DNA of 64,000 nucleotides, taken from Plasmodium relictum (Eukaryota; Apicomplexa; Aconoidasida; Haemosporida; Plasmodiidae). A program made the translations under genes and the position numbers. Location of the stretch: contig NC_041691.1 in NCBI RefSeq assembly GCF_900005765.1, forward strand, positions 62,001 through 126,000, given 5' to 3'. Every line of letters starts with the position of its first letter. The first letter of the stretch is position 1. The notes beneath the pieces are model-generated. The model was not told the origin of the DNA, searched no databases, and saw nothing but the letters and a program-made list of their open reading frames with translations. Shown one piece after another: positions 25,301-38,178 of this stretch.

Positions 25301-25597
25301 TAGATATTAGTATTTTTTTTTCTTTGTATTCAATTACGCATCCGCGTGTAACAATATAATGAAGTTATTTCATTTAATTATAATCAAGGTGGAAAAAATC
25401 GTGATTAATTTAATAAGAAAATGTTTTTTAACATATGAATATATATATTTAAAAAAAAAAAAAAAAGGAAAAAAAAACTTTTTTCAAACAAAGAATTTTA
25501 CATTGATATAATTAAATGAAGTAAACTATAACAAGAACTCTCTTGATTCTTGAATTAAATATTTTCTAAAAGTAAAATATAAAAGAGATTTTTAAAA
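22333..25597. other. 3.3 kb gene-free stretch upstream of TGS1 and downstream of NEMF
   Basis: No open frame of 60 codons or more occurs on either strand. The region is poly(dA)/poly(dT)-rich and probably holds the TGS1 promoter and 5' UTR plus the NEMF 3' UTR. The richest G+C patch is near 25331-25350 (ACGCATCCGCGT). A Lys-rich 43-codon frame near 23250-23400 (-) has no start or acceptor. No RNA gene could be recognised by eye. Confidence 0.6.
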
Positions 25598-28500
25598 CTA
25601 TTTTGTCTTTTTACATTTATTCCCTTTTTGCATATAATGAGATTTAGAAAATTTGAATCCCGCTATATCAGGTGTTGAATTTGTTATGATACAGTTACCT
25701 AATTCATCCATCTAAAAAAAAAAATTATAACATATAAGTACATTTATAAATTTTATTATAAATAATTCATTAAATAATATATTCTTAAAGAATATACTAT
25801 TATTGAATAAATTATATTACGAACTAAATAAGAAAAAAACTTATCTTAAAAAATTATTAATTAATAAATAAAAAATAAAAATAAAATACTAAGCATCTTC
25901 CATTTATATATATATATATAGCTTATGTAAGTAAAAAGTATACAGGTATATTTATAAATGTTTCGTTTAAAAAATTTGAAGCATACTGATATATTCTTTA
26001 TTAAAATTTTCTCTTTTTCGTTAATGGAATTTTTTAGAAAATATGAAATACACGATTCAGCAACTTTTCCTTTTTTTGTATTTCCAGGAACTAACTTTAT
26101 TTTATACTTATGATTCTATACAATATAATAAAAATAAATTAATAAGAATTTAATTTTCAAGTATATTCTTATAATAGTTTTTGGTTTATGTTCAAAAATT
26201 TTACTTGAAGAGCTGAATAAGGTGCGCACATTGGAATTGCAAAACACAAAATATCTCCTTCTTTTGGTGAACTTGTTAATTTTTCTAATTCACTTAACTT
26301 CACCTATTAAACGTGTATAGACATATTTTATATATTTATTTTTTTAATACATATTACTTTTTTTATTTGTTTTAGAATTTTTAATGTACATTATTATTTT
26401 TTCAATTGTTTAAAAAAAAAAAAAGATAAAATGTAAATATTATTACTTTCATATCTTGTTCATCTATTTTTTCAAAGTTTGCTATAACTTCTTTAACATT
26501 TTTATATTTATTCTGCAATTCTGCTACTTTATCTCCATTTTTTTCCGTTTTTGTTTTGTCAATTTCATGTTTCATCTGAAAAAAAAATATTATTGAAATA
26601 TATACATTTATTTTATTCAAATTTAAAAAAAAAGAGTCAAAAAGAGTTATTTTATTTAATATATATTTTTTTTAAACCTTTTTAGATCCAATTATTTTCA
26701 TATGTAATTGTCTTGATTCTTCATCATCAACTTGCTCTTTATATTTCTTCTTCATTCGTTTTTTTTTTGATTTTGCCCCCCTTAGTAAATGAACGCAACT
26801 CTAAAAAAAATAGTAATTCATATATTTAGTCACTTCTAAACTTATTAATAAATATTTATTTATTTTTATTAATGCTTTTATTTTATTTTATATTTGTTAA
26901 GAAACTATTCATTTTACTTTTGTTTTATCTCTCTTATCTTGTCTTTTTTTTTCTGTGAGCTCATTCTATATGAAATAAAAAATATATAATTTTTATTTTT
27001 TCTTTATTTAAAGAATGTTAAATATAAAAATATAAAAAATTAATATATGCATATTTATAAACGTAAATGTGAATCTAGAAAGTTAATATTTTTCATTTTA
27101 AGAAATACTATTATTTTTAATAATTCTAAAAAAAAATTTTATAATATAATAATGAAATATAATAATTTTCATATATTATATTTTATTGTTTTTTTATAGG
27201 ATTACTTTATTTTTATTTAAATTTTCATCTGACTCATTATTCAAAGATACTTCTTTTTTTAATTTTGTACTTTTCTTTTTTTTATTTTCATTACATTTAT
27301 TTGTATTCCTTTCATATTCTTCCTCTGAGTATGTTTTATCTTCATCCTGTTCATTTTCATTTTCTCCATTTTCGTCTTCATCTTCATTTTTCCTTTCTCC
27401 ATTCTCACTTGAATGATCTTTATTGTATTTACCTCTACTTTCACCACCACCTCCATTTTCGTTATCTTTTTCTTCATCTTCTTCATCTTCATCATCTTCA
27501 TCATCTTCATCATCTTCATCATCTTCATCATCTTCATCTTCTTCATCTTCATCATCTTTACCTTCTCCATCTTCATCTTCTTCATCTTCTTCATCTTCTT
27601 CATCTTCTTCTTCTTCTTCATCTTCTTCTTCATCTTCTTCTTCTTCTTCATCTTCTTCTTCATCTTCATCATCATCTTCCTCTTCCTCTTCCTCTTCCTC
27701 TTCATCTTCATCTTCTTCTTCTTCATCATCTTCATCTTCTTTATTCTCATCTACTTCATCTTTATCTTCATTTTCTTTTTGCTTATCTTCATCTTCTTTA
27801 TTCTCATCGACTTCATCATTATCTTCACTTTCTTTTTCCTTATCTTCATCTTCTTTATTCTCATCTTCTTCATCTTTATCTTTACTTTCTTTTTCCTTAT
27901 CTTTATCTGCATGTTTACTTTCGTCTTTATCTTCATTTGATATTTTTTCTTTGAAACTAGTACTAATTTCACTTTTACATACATTCATATTAAGGTCTTT
28001 TTTATAGCATTTTTCTTCCTCATCTTCTATATCTTTAAGGAGTTTACTAATATCCATTTTTACAAAACCTGTAGCCTTACGTGATCTAGTTGGTCTTAAT
28101 GTATTTAAAGATTTTTGACTTTCAATATAAGGAATATTTTCTTCTTCAGAGGTAAATGAAACACTTTTTTTTTTTTTCTCGTCATTTGTGTTATTATTAA
28201 AAGTTCCTTTTAATTTTTTTTCTTCACGTTTTTCTTCATCATCTATTTCTTTAAGAAGTTTACTAACATCCATTTTTACAAAACCTGTAGGCTTACGCGA
28301 CCTGCTTGGCCTTAGTGCATTTAAAGATTCTTGTTTTTCAACATAAATATTTTCATCTTCTGAAGTAAATGATACACTCATTTTTTTTCTACTATCATTT
28401 TCATTGTTATTGAATGATACTTGTTTTTTTGTATCTTCTTCTCTTTCATCATTTTCTTCATCTTCTATATCTTTAAGTAATTTGCTAACATCCATTTTTA

Positions 28501-31500
28501 CAAAACCTGTAGGTTTACGTGATCTAGTTGGTCTTGGTATATTTAGAGATCCTTGATTTTCAACGTAGGGAATATTTTCTTCTTCAGAGGTAAATGAAAC
28601 ACTTTTTATTTTTTCCCTATCACTTGTACTATTACCAAAAGTTCCTTTTAATTTTTTTTCTTCACTTTTTTCATTATCTTCTATATCTTTTAGCAACTTA
28701 CTAACATCTATTTTTACAAAACCTGTAGGTTTACGTGACCTGCTTGGTCTCAGTGTATTTAAAGATTCTTGCTTTTCAACATAAGGAATATTTTCTTCTT
28801 TAGGAGTAAATGAGACGTTTTTTTTCTTTTTTTCATTAATTTCATCATTATTAAACTTCGTCTTTGTTTCTTTTTTATTATTATATTCTTCTTCACCACA
28901 CTTTTCTTCATCTTCTATTTCTTTAAGTGATTTATTAGAACCCATATTTACAAAATCAAGACGCTTGTGCGATCTAGCATGCCTTGGTAAATTTGGAGAT
29001 TCTCTTTTTTCAAAATCACATGTATCAAGTTTATCGGAATTAGATGAAATCTTTTCTTTTTCCTCTTCACCAATTATTTTAGTATTCATATTTATTTTTA
29101 CCTTTCTATTTTTATTATTGTCTTCATCCATTTCTTCATCTTCTATATCTTTAAGCAGTTTACTAACATCCATTTTTACAAATCCTGTAGGCTTGCGTGT
29201 CCTGCTGGGCCTTGATAAATTTAATGATTTTTTTTCTTCAGCGAAATGCATATTATCTAAATCAGATTTGAAAGAAACATTATTCTTTTTTTGCTTCTCA
29301 GATATGTTTTCACTAAATGAACTTGATATGGAAAAGTTTCCATTATTATCTATTTTTTCCTTTTTATCAGATGAAGATTCATTTAAATCATCATCCTTAA
29401 ATCTAATAGGACTTCCGTATATTTCACAAGATATGAAACTTTGTTTTCTCTTATTTTCATATACGTAATCAAAACAAAAAGAATCTCTTTGTTCAAAATT
29501 TTCAATTAAAACTTTCTTCATATAATAACTTAATAATATATTATTTAATTTAATAGTATTATTTGATTTTGTGTTATCTTGGATACCTTTAAAAATATTA
29601 TGATTTTTATTTAAATTAAATATTTCCAGTATATTTTTAGAAAAAATGTTAGAGCTAAAGTTTTCTTTTATATTTAAAATAATTTTGTGAACAAAAAAGA
29701 AGGTTAAGGCATTTTTAAATTTTTTAAAAATAATATATAATTTTCTAGTATCCTTAATTAATTTGATATTTCCTTTGGGCATAAGATTTTTCTCTTTTTT
29801 ATGAGTAAACAAAAAAAAATAAAAGTAAAATTTACAAATAACATAAATAATTCTTTTATAATATTTTTTAAAAACCCTACAATTATTACACATATTTTGG
29901 TTATATTTTTTGTGATTTAAAAAAAACTTACGAAATATTTGATTATTTTTTTTATTCAAGAATAAATTAAAATTCAAAAATTTACATAATATTTGAACGG
30001 TGTTATATTCATAATCATAAAAAATTCCTAATTTGTTCAATATCAAAAATATTTTATCATACATATGTATAAAACTAGAGTTTAATGTATTTATTTTTTT
30101 ATTATTTCCTAGAAAGAAACTAAAAAAAATTCTATAGTTGCATCTACTTTTTTTGTTTTTTGAATAATATACATAAGGTAAACTTGACCCAGTGCATTTA
30201 AGCATTAACTTAGGATTTTCAGAATGCTCTGGAAAATTTAAAAACATTTCTAATTCATTACTATATCCATATTCAATACTTTTTTTTAAATATTCATTTT
30301 CCTTCTTGTTACCCATTGAAATTTTGTAACCACAGTTTAAATAAAAATTATTTTTATTTATACAATTATTTTTTTTTTTTAAATTTACTACTAAATTTTT
30401 ATGTTCTATATAATTACTATTATATGAATAAATATTGTTACTTAGATTAGGAAATTTGTGATTTAAGTTATAAGAATTGGTAAAGTTTATAATATTCTTA
30501 TTTACTACATATGTATTATTATCATTTTTCACTTTCAATATATTATTATTGTTGCTATTATTGTAAGCGCTATTATAATTATTCCCATTTTTATTTTTAA
30601 TACTATTATAATCATTATTTTTATCACTAAAATTATTATTATAGTTAACAAAATTTAGATGAATATGCTCTTTTTTACTATTGTAGTTATCTTTATCACT
30701 AATGCTAATTGGAAGTTTAAAAAAATTATTATTATTTTCGGTAACATTTTTTTCAGTAATGGCATAGTTTTTTTTTTTAAGTAAAAAATTGTATCCCTTC
30801 TTTTTTTGTTTATAAGAATTATTACATACACATGGTATTTCTTTTATTATGCTTCTAAAATTTTTTTTTTCATTAATAGAATTTAAGCAACTTACAGATG
30901 AGATAGAATTACTATATATTCTTTCTTTTGATACATTATCATTATACTGTTGATCAATTGAATTATTTTTATTTGTATTCACATCATCTTGCTCAATTGC
31001 TTTCTTTGCATTTTCTGGAGTGTTTTCTTCAATATTGTTATCTAACATTTTATCGATGTGAAATAAAATAGTTATTCCCATCTCTAATTTGACGTGTGGT
31101 AAATAATTTTTTTTACCTCTTATTACAAAAGATCCTGTTTTTAAGTACTCTCCTGATGGTGCAGATTTACTAACTTGGTGATAATATACCCACCAGGCTG
31201 AAGTTATAATTTTATTATTCCAAGCAGAACTTCTGCATACTGCTAATTGTCCTGCTTCTGCTAGAGTTTTTTCTGGAATTGGTTTGTCCTTGTATGGATT
31301 TTTAATTATGCAGGATGCTGCACCATGAATATCTGCGTGAACATAAATGTCATTCTTCTGAAAATATCTTCTAAATAATATTTCGTTTTGTAAAGCATCT
31401 CTTCCAGCTATAACCAAATAATTTTCAGAAGAAGTAAACCAGTGGAATTTTTCAAACCAGTAAACTTTTCTTAATTTTTGTATTTGGCATACTGTTTTAT

Positions 31501-33631
31501 GCTTTACTTTTTGTTTATTTTCTTTGTTTTTTTTTTTTTTTTCAACTTTTTTTACTGCGAATTCCGTTGCTATTTTCGTTTTCCTAATTTTTTCTTCTGT
31601 CCTTTTTCTTAATTTTTGATAATCTTCTATATTTCCATACACTGAATTATTTAAATTTATTGTAACCGAAACATTTTTTTCATTAATATCCAAATTTTTT
31701 AAATTTTCATTCTTTTCATCATTTGAATCGTAGTTCCTTTCATTATCTTCATTTTTATTTTCTTCACAATCATTTAGCAGTAATTCCATTTCACAATTGT
31801 TAAAATTTATTGAACTAATGCGTGATGCTATAGGATGATTTTGTTTTTTAAACATTTTTATGTGATCCCATATTTTCTCCCAATTTGCACTTGTAGAAAT
31901 TGCAGCCCTCATTAATTTTATTGCTTCTTCCACAAGTTCATCATTCATTTGAATTAATGTAATTTTTTTTTTTAAGAGATTTACTTCTTTTTCTAATTGA
32001 TGAATTCTTCTTTCATGATCCAATTTAATTCTATCCATTTTGGAAAGAGAATTCTTGTTTTTATTTATTTCTTGTTGCTTATCGTACTTGGACAGTTCCA
32101 TTTTACTAAAATATGTATCAACACAAATATTAAAATCATCAAATTCTATAATATCCATTTTGTTCTCATTTATTTTATTTCTATGATTACTAAGAATAAC
32201 TGGTGAAAATTCAAAAAATTCATATTCTTCTTTTTTTCCTAAAATTTCACTTTTTTTCTTTTCATCATTACTTTTGGAAATATTAATTTCTTTCATTTTA
32301 TCTGAGTCTCCATTACCATCGTTCTTAAATGAAACTTTCTTTTCATTAATATTACTTGGTACTTTAAAAATTTCTTCTGAATTTTTTTTCTGTTCATTAG
32401 TTTTTTTTTTTTCATTTTTTAATGTAAATCCATATCCATTAATTAAATTTTCTTCATTACTTAAAATATTTAACAAATTTAAACATTCATTTATAACTTT
32501 ATACATTATTTCTGTTATGTCATTTAATTGGTAATTATCTAATATATCATATGGATCAACTCCACAAACCATTAATGCATGAATTATTAAGTCGTTATGT
32601 GCAAATGCAACTAATCTACTGGCCAAATCAGAGAGCGTCTTTAATTTTTTCATCTTTTTATATTTATCGTTACTATTAATAGTAATATCGTTTTTTATTC
32701 TGGAATTATTTAATATCAGTAAGGATTTATTTTCTGAAGATTTAGAACCTTTGACATTTTTGGATAAATTGCTCTTTTTTATTATATCTCTTTCATTAGT
32801 CTTATTTTTTAAATTATGTGAATTATTTTTTTTTACACATTTTTTATTTTTATTACTCTCATCATTAATATTTATGTCTTTAGTGTTTTTCTCATTTATG
32901 TAACTTTCATTAATAACGTTATTACTATTACAAAGTTTATTGTACGGCAAATTTTCTTTGAATTTGATATCCATACTCTCCAAATTACTATTTTGAGATT
33001 TTTCAGACATGGTATTATTTTTTTCTTTTATTACATTCGCAGAATTTATATTAGCATCTTCAATTTTTGATTTATTATTGTATAATAATATTTCATTAAT
33101 ACATTTCTTTATATTTTCTTTATCCGTTGCTATCAAATTTTTATATAGTAATATAGATGAATGCTCTTCTATATTATATATTTCATTAGCATTATATCTT
33201 TTTCCAGTGGCATCATTGCTCTTTAAAATATGTATTATTTTAAACTCATGATCTGTTAATATAATATTCCCTGCAATATACAATTCTACAATTAAATGGT
33301 ATGCTTTATCATCAAATCCGAATTTAATATCAACAACTCTGTCTCCTCCTAATTGAGTTATATTAGTAATTTTACGAGATCTCAAGTGCTTCCTTAGTTT
33401 CATAGTAAATGAAGATGGCATTACATCTTTTTCTCTCTTCCACTCAGTAATATGTATTCTTTTTTCTGCTTCAATCAACAAAAAATATTTTTGTTCTCTT
33501 TTTGAGCATTTTAAAACGTAAATTTTATTTGAAATATTATAAATATTTGTAACAGTGCATCCAATAATATTTTTTTTACATAAAGTTATTATCGCTCGTA
33601 TATCAAGTGCTGTCAATCTCTGTTTTGCCAT
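25598..33631 (-). CDS. NEMF/Rqc2 (NFACT family) homologue with giant insertion, 2355 aa
   Basis: Seven exons: 33631-27206, 26965-26918, 26800-26678, 26575-26447, 26303-26205, 26115-25987, 25711-25598; all phases are zero. NFACT proteins bind stalled 60S subunits and, in yeast and animals, direct C-terminal tailing of the nascent chain. The N-terminal FbpA-like domain starts MAKQRLTALDIRAI. The Lys-rich coiled coil lies near residues 540-570. NFACT-R covers about residues 715-860, with YWFEKFHWFTSSENYLVI, DIYVHADIHGAAS and SAWWVYYHQVSKSAPSGEYL. Exons 2-7 carry the NFACT-C domain (DILCFAIPMCAPYSALQ, VPGNTKKGKVA). Between NFACT-R and NFACT-C sit about 1280 extra residues: an Asn-rich part, a hydrophobic/basic block (~1147-1330), six repeats (~1444-1874) and an acidic tract (~1910-2070). 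Canonical homologues are about half this length. Confidence 0.93.
27420..27910 (-). repeat. Glu/Asp-rich tract in NEMF
   Basis: About 160 codons are almost only Glu and Asp with a few Lys, encoded by GAA/GAT/GAC/GAG repeats. The plus strand shows poly-Ser, His/Leu and Ile/Phe open frames over the same bases; these are mirror artefacts. Confidence 0.92.
28010..29300 (-). repeat. Six tandem ~73-residue repeats inside NEMF
   Basis: The unit contains VSFTSEEENIPYVE, then ESLNxLRPSRSRKP, TGFVKMDVSKLLKDIEDEE and a variable Lys/Asn spacer. Conserved cores lie near 28051, 28271, 28491, 28711, 28942 and 29171. Four intervals are about 220 or 230 nt, so units of about 73-77 codons. The copy near 28942 has diverged (RHARSHKRLDFVNM); the others are close. 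High similarity at DNA level suggests recent expansion or gene conversion. Confidence 0.9.
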
Positions 33632-34032
33632 TGTTTATATTTTTTGTTAATATTTCAAAATTTTATATAAATTATATATTAAATAATTTTTAAAGAAATT
33701 TAGCAAAATTCATAAGAAAATTTTTGTTTCACTTTCTTACAAGTATATTAATCATTTTCATTAAATAACAATTTTAAGATTTTATTAGTTTTCTATAAAA
33801 AAATATATAAGTTTAATTCTCGGGAAATATTTTATTTAAAAATATAAATTTTATTATTTATTTTATAATAAATATTTTAAAAATATACTTATATTCGTAA
33901 TTCTTTTATTTTAATTAATTTATTTTTTTAATTTGAAGTTCTATAATTTTTATTTTTATCTTTTTATTCTTTAGTAGTTCACAAAAATAAAAATTATTTA
34001 AAATTTTTTTTGTAATTTATTACACTCGTACG

Positions 34033-34069
<37 letters not shown>

Positions 34070-36407
34070 AATGTATGCTCACACACTAATATAATTTTAA
34101 TACAAAAAAAAAAAAAAATTAAATCTAAATGTTAAATAAAAATTAAAGGAAGCTTTAATAACATAATAAAAAATGTTATAAAAATTTTTAATGAACAAGC
34201 TACAAAATAATAAAAAAAAAAAACATTGTGACAAAAACACAAATTAAATAAAAAGTAAAATTAATAATTTAAAATAATATTTTTTATATGAAAAAATAAT
34301 TGATAAACATAAAATATACAAAGTTGCATAAATAAGAAATACTATCTTGGTTTTTATGATACAAAGTATTTGCCAAAAAAAAAAAAAAAAAATGAAAAAA
34401 TACAAAGAAATGTTGTAAACACATTTAAGAATACATAATAAATAAATAAATATCTAAGGAATGATATTAATATAGTCAAAAAAAAACATGAAAATAAATT
34501 ATATATTTCAAGATTAAAAAAAGAAATGTTCTACATGGATTATAATGTGAAAACTTAATGTATTTTCTATTTCCAATTTTTTTCATATATATAAATAAAA
34601 ATTTTATTTATAACTTTCATGTATCTTTTTAATATACCTTTGTAATGATAATAAGAAAAAAAATTTAGTTTTTATTTATATTTTATTTATAAAACTCATT
34701 ATTTTTAAACTTAATGTGGAATTTAAAAAATTAAAATTTGTTGTAAGTATAATTTTAATTTTATCCCTTCTTTTTCTTGAAATGATATTTTCTTTTTTGT
34801 TTTGGTGTTAGTATAATGTATTATATTTATGGCATATTATTTAGTTAAACAAAAGACATTAAAATATTCATTTCGGAATTAAAAAATGTAAAAAAAAAAA
34901 AAAAAAAAAAAAAAGTATATATAATTAAATAAAGAAATAATTAACTGATTAAATAAGATATTTTGAAATTTTTAAGAAATTAGAGATTCTAAAAGTGTAT
35001 GTTTTTTATTTTTTGGTTTGCAACTTTTAATTAATAGTAGCAAATATGGTGCACAACTATCATGAAATATATTATTTTAAAATTATTTCATATATATTTA
35101 CATATATATTAATTTATTATATATCGTTAGAAAAGATATTCATTACATAAAGATATTTTGTTATATAAAAAAATGTTTTTAAATATAAAAATACATAAAC
35201 AGTTTTTAACGTGTGCACGTGTGTAAGAATAGTTTATAATTTTTTTTTTTTTTTTTTTTTAATAAAGTAATAAAACACATTTTATTTTGCTATTTAAAAA
35301 AGAGATTTTTTTTTTTTTTTAGCTAGTATTAATGGTTTTTTGCTTCTGGTTTTAAAATTTATTATAAGTTAATAATGACTTTTAATTCATTGTGTTTAAT
35401 ATTAATGATTCATAAAATATAAAACATTTAATATAAACTTTTTTTTTTCTTTTTTTTATTCAGAAAAAAGCTACATGGGCATAGAGATATTCTTCTTTTT
35501 ACTAGCAACATTCTTTGATTTTCTTTTAAAAAAAGTAAAAATCTGTATTATAATAAATTTTTATATATTAGTACTTTAATTTTTTTATCTATACAATATG
35601 TACAAATAATTTAAAAAGTTGCTTTTATAGATTTATAAAAAAAAAAAAAAAATTACAAGGATATAAATAATACATTTGTTTTTTAAGATATAGCTGAGTC
35701 TGCTTTAAAACTTTCTTCACTATTTTGATTTATAAACATATATTATGAGTAACTAAGGTTTAATTATTGTTTTTTGTTTTTTATTTTTAAATATAGCAAA
35801 TTAATATTACAAAAAACTGAAATAAAAGGTTTTATTAATTTTTCTCAATTTCATCTTATTTTTAAATAAAAATCATTTGATAATTAGAATATTTTTTAAT
35901 TTTGTCCTTGTTTAATATTTTTTAACAAAGAACTAATTTTAAATATAATTTTAATGGATACATAATTCTGAATACAAATTTTAATTGAAATATGCTTTTA
36001 TACAATATTAAATAATCGTTGTTCAGTATTTTGTTTTTTTAAAATAATGTTTCTATTTCTATAAGAATAAAGAAATTATTTGTGCATTGATATAATTTGT
36101 GAATTCAATAAATATTAAATACTTTCATATTTAAGTTAAAAATATTTATATCAACAATAATTTTTAACATACAAGAATTTTTCTTTTTAGTACTAAATTT
36201 AATTGATAAAAAAAAAAAAAAAAATTAAATAAAATAATTTTGAAATAATTCACATTTAATTAAAAAATAATTATAATTTAATTATATTTAAATTTGATTA
36301 TAAATGAAATAATTAAATCATTATATACTTTAATTTTTGCAAAGAGAATTTTGAAAAAAATATTTATATTGTTAATAACAAATGATAATGCCATAAAACT
36401 TATAGAA
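33632..36407. other. Divergent promoter region, NEMF / AATF
   Basis: About 2.8 kb between two divergently transcribed genes. It holds (TA)n at 34034-34065, an A25 run at 34890-34914 and a T21 run at 35240-35260, features typical of nucleosome-poor Plasmodium promoters. The in-frame stretch 36294-36407 before the AATF ATG starts with TTG and is treated as leader. Confidence 0.6.
35208..35226. promoter_or_regulatory. Candidate ApiAP2 site, GTGTGCACGTGTG
   Basis: In sequence that is otherwise nearly all A and T, 35211-35223 reads GTGTGCACGTGTG. It contains the palindrome GTGCAC (35213-35218), known as the P. falciparum AP2-I motif, overlapping CACGTG (35216-35221). It lies about 1.2 kb before the AATF ATG and 1.6 kb before the NEMF ATG. 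Function is inferred only from the motif. Confidence 0.4.
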
Positions 36408-38178
36408 ATGGATTTAAAAGAGAATTCATTAAAAAAAAAAAAAAAAAAGTTAATTAACATAAGAAATAATAAAAATAATAGCAAAAAATCGAAAAAAGGA
36501 GTGTTAACAAAAAACAAATATGAGAAAAAGAAATTAGATGAACTTTATAAATTAGAAATTGAAAATTTTAAAAAACGCAAAAATCAAAAACATGAAAAAT
36601 TAAATGAAAATCTTGATTTGATAAATGATGATTATGATGATATAAAAGAAATATCAAAGCAAGTGAATGATCAGATAAATTTATATAAAGTTTTATTAAG
36701 AACAAGAATTTTAACGCAAAAAGCGTTATCATTATCTAATAAATTACCATTATTACCATTTGTTTCTTTAAAGGAAAAAATATTAGATAATAATAATTTA
36801 AGTAACGATATTAGAAATTCATTAAATGAAACTAAATGTAATGAGGAAAAATTAAAAAATGATATTGGAGAACTATTAACTATACTGCATAACTATTTAA
36901 AAAAATATTTTTTAAAATGTAATGTTCCAATTAATGAAGATTTATTTAATGAAGTAAATATAATTTACGATGAAGAAGATAAATCATTTTATGAAAATAG
37001 AAGAAACTTATATAATGAAGATACAACAAAAAGTGAGAAGAAACTCTTTTCTATAATTGATACGTGGTTTTTATATTCTAAAAAGATGTGCTTAAATTTT
37101 TTTGATATAATGCATAAAATAACTAAAATGAGTTCAATAAAAAGTTTAAAAACATATGAGCAATCTATCTCTTCTCAAATTAATCAAGTTATGTTTGAAT
37201 TACCATCTTTAATTGAAAATTCTTATCCTGAAACCTTAAATTATGAAATTATTGGGAAAAAACTATATGAATTATTATATAAAGACAAAAGAAACTTTAA
37301 TTTGAATAAGTATATATATGATGATGAGGTATGCTTTATATATATATATACATATTTTTATTCATATAACTCTTTGCTTCATATAAACATAATGAACTTT
37401 TATATTTTTTTATTATTTTATTTTTTTGTCTTCTTTATAAAAAAACATAGTAAAATATTCATTTAATAACTATTTAAAATGTACTTTGATTGGTTTTGTT
37501 ATTTCTATATATTTAGATAAAATTAATCTAATTAAATTATTTTTAAAAAATTTTATTTAATCTATTTTAATTTTTTATTTTTATATTTTTAGATTTACTA
37601 CAAAAAGTTTTTAATGAACGCTATTCAAATTTTGAAACATAATCAGTAAGATAAAATACATTTAATATAAATTGTATATTTCTTTTTTTTGTTATTAACA
37701 GAAAATAGAAAAAAATTTTTTTTTTTTTTTAATATAGGGAAGACAGTGAATTGTTAAAATCACAGAAGGAAATATACAAGATTAAAAAAAAATGTAATAT
37801 TTTAAAAGGCATTAAAATAAAAAATATTAATCTTCCTTTTATTTTTTATTAAATAAATCATTATTATTTTTATTTTTTTAGATAATAACAATAATGTAAA
37901 TAGAGGAAAAATTTTATCTTTCGAACCAATACCCAAATTAGTCAATTTCATGGTGTGAAAAGAAAAATAATTAAATAGAATAAAATATTATAACATATAA
38001 AATAATTAAATAATTAAATTAAAATTTTTAAATATATTTCTTCACATTTTTATTTATTATTTTATTTTTTTATTCACAGTTGCCTGAACCACGAGATTTG
38101 AAAAATGAAAACTTATGTGAATATACGGATAATCCTGAACTAGTTAATGTACTTTTATCATCTTTGTTTCAAGATTAA
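36408..38178 (+). CDS. AATF/BFR2 family nucleolar protein, 399 aa
   Basis: Five exons: 36408-37328, 37593-37645, 37738-37793, 37882-37952, 38080-38178. They total 1200 nt with matching phases. The start is the first ATG in frame (MDLKENSL). The QINLYKVLLRTRILTQKAL segment followed by SLSNKLPLLP matches the AATF-Che1 domain. The C-terminal exons carry the TRAUB domain: DDEIYYKKFLMNAI for the DDDFY..LL..LI box, then KLVNFMLPEP...LVNVLLSSLFQD for K..FM.P......ELY.SLFG. In yeast and animals this protein acts in small-subunit (40S) processing in the nucleolus. The N terminus has a Lys-rich nuclear-type stretch. The protein is shorter than yeast or human members because the acidic N-terminal region is reduced. 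Confidence 0.87.

Noticed and set aside
25331-25350. ACGCATCCGCGT as an RNA hairpin or terminator
   Set aside because: The stem is only four base pairs, with no supporting structure around it.
27265-28007. Poly-Ser, His/Leu and Ile/Phe open frames on the plus strand
   Set aside because: They are the antisense of the Glu/Asp codon repeats in the NEMF gene; the minus frame is continuous with recognised domains.
36294-36407. N-terminal extension of AATF
   Set aside because: The upstream open stretch starts with TTG; the first ATG at 36408 begins a plausible N terminus.
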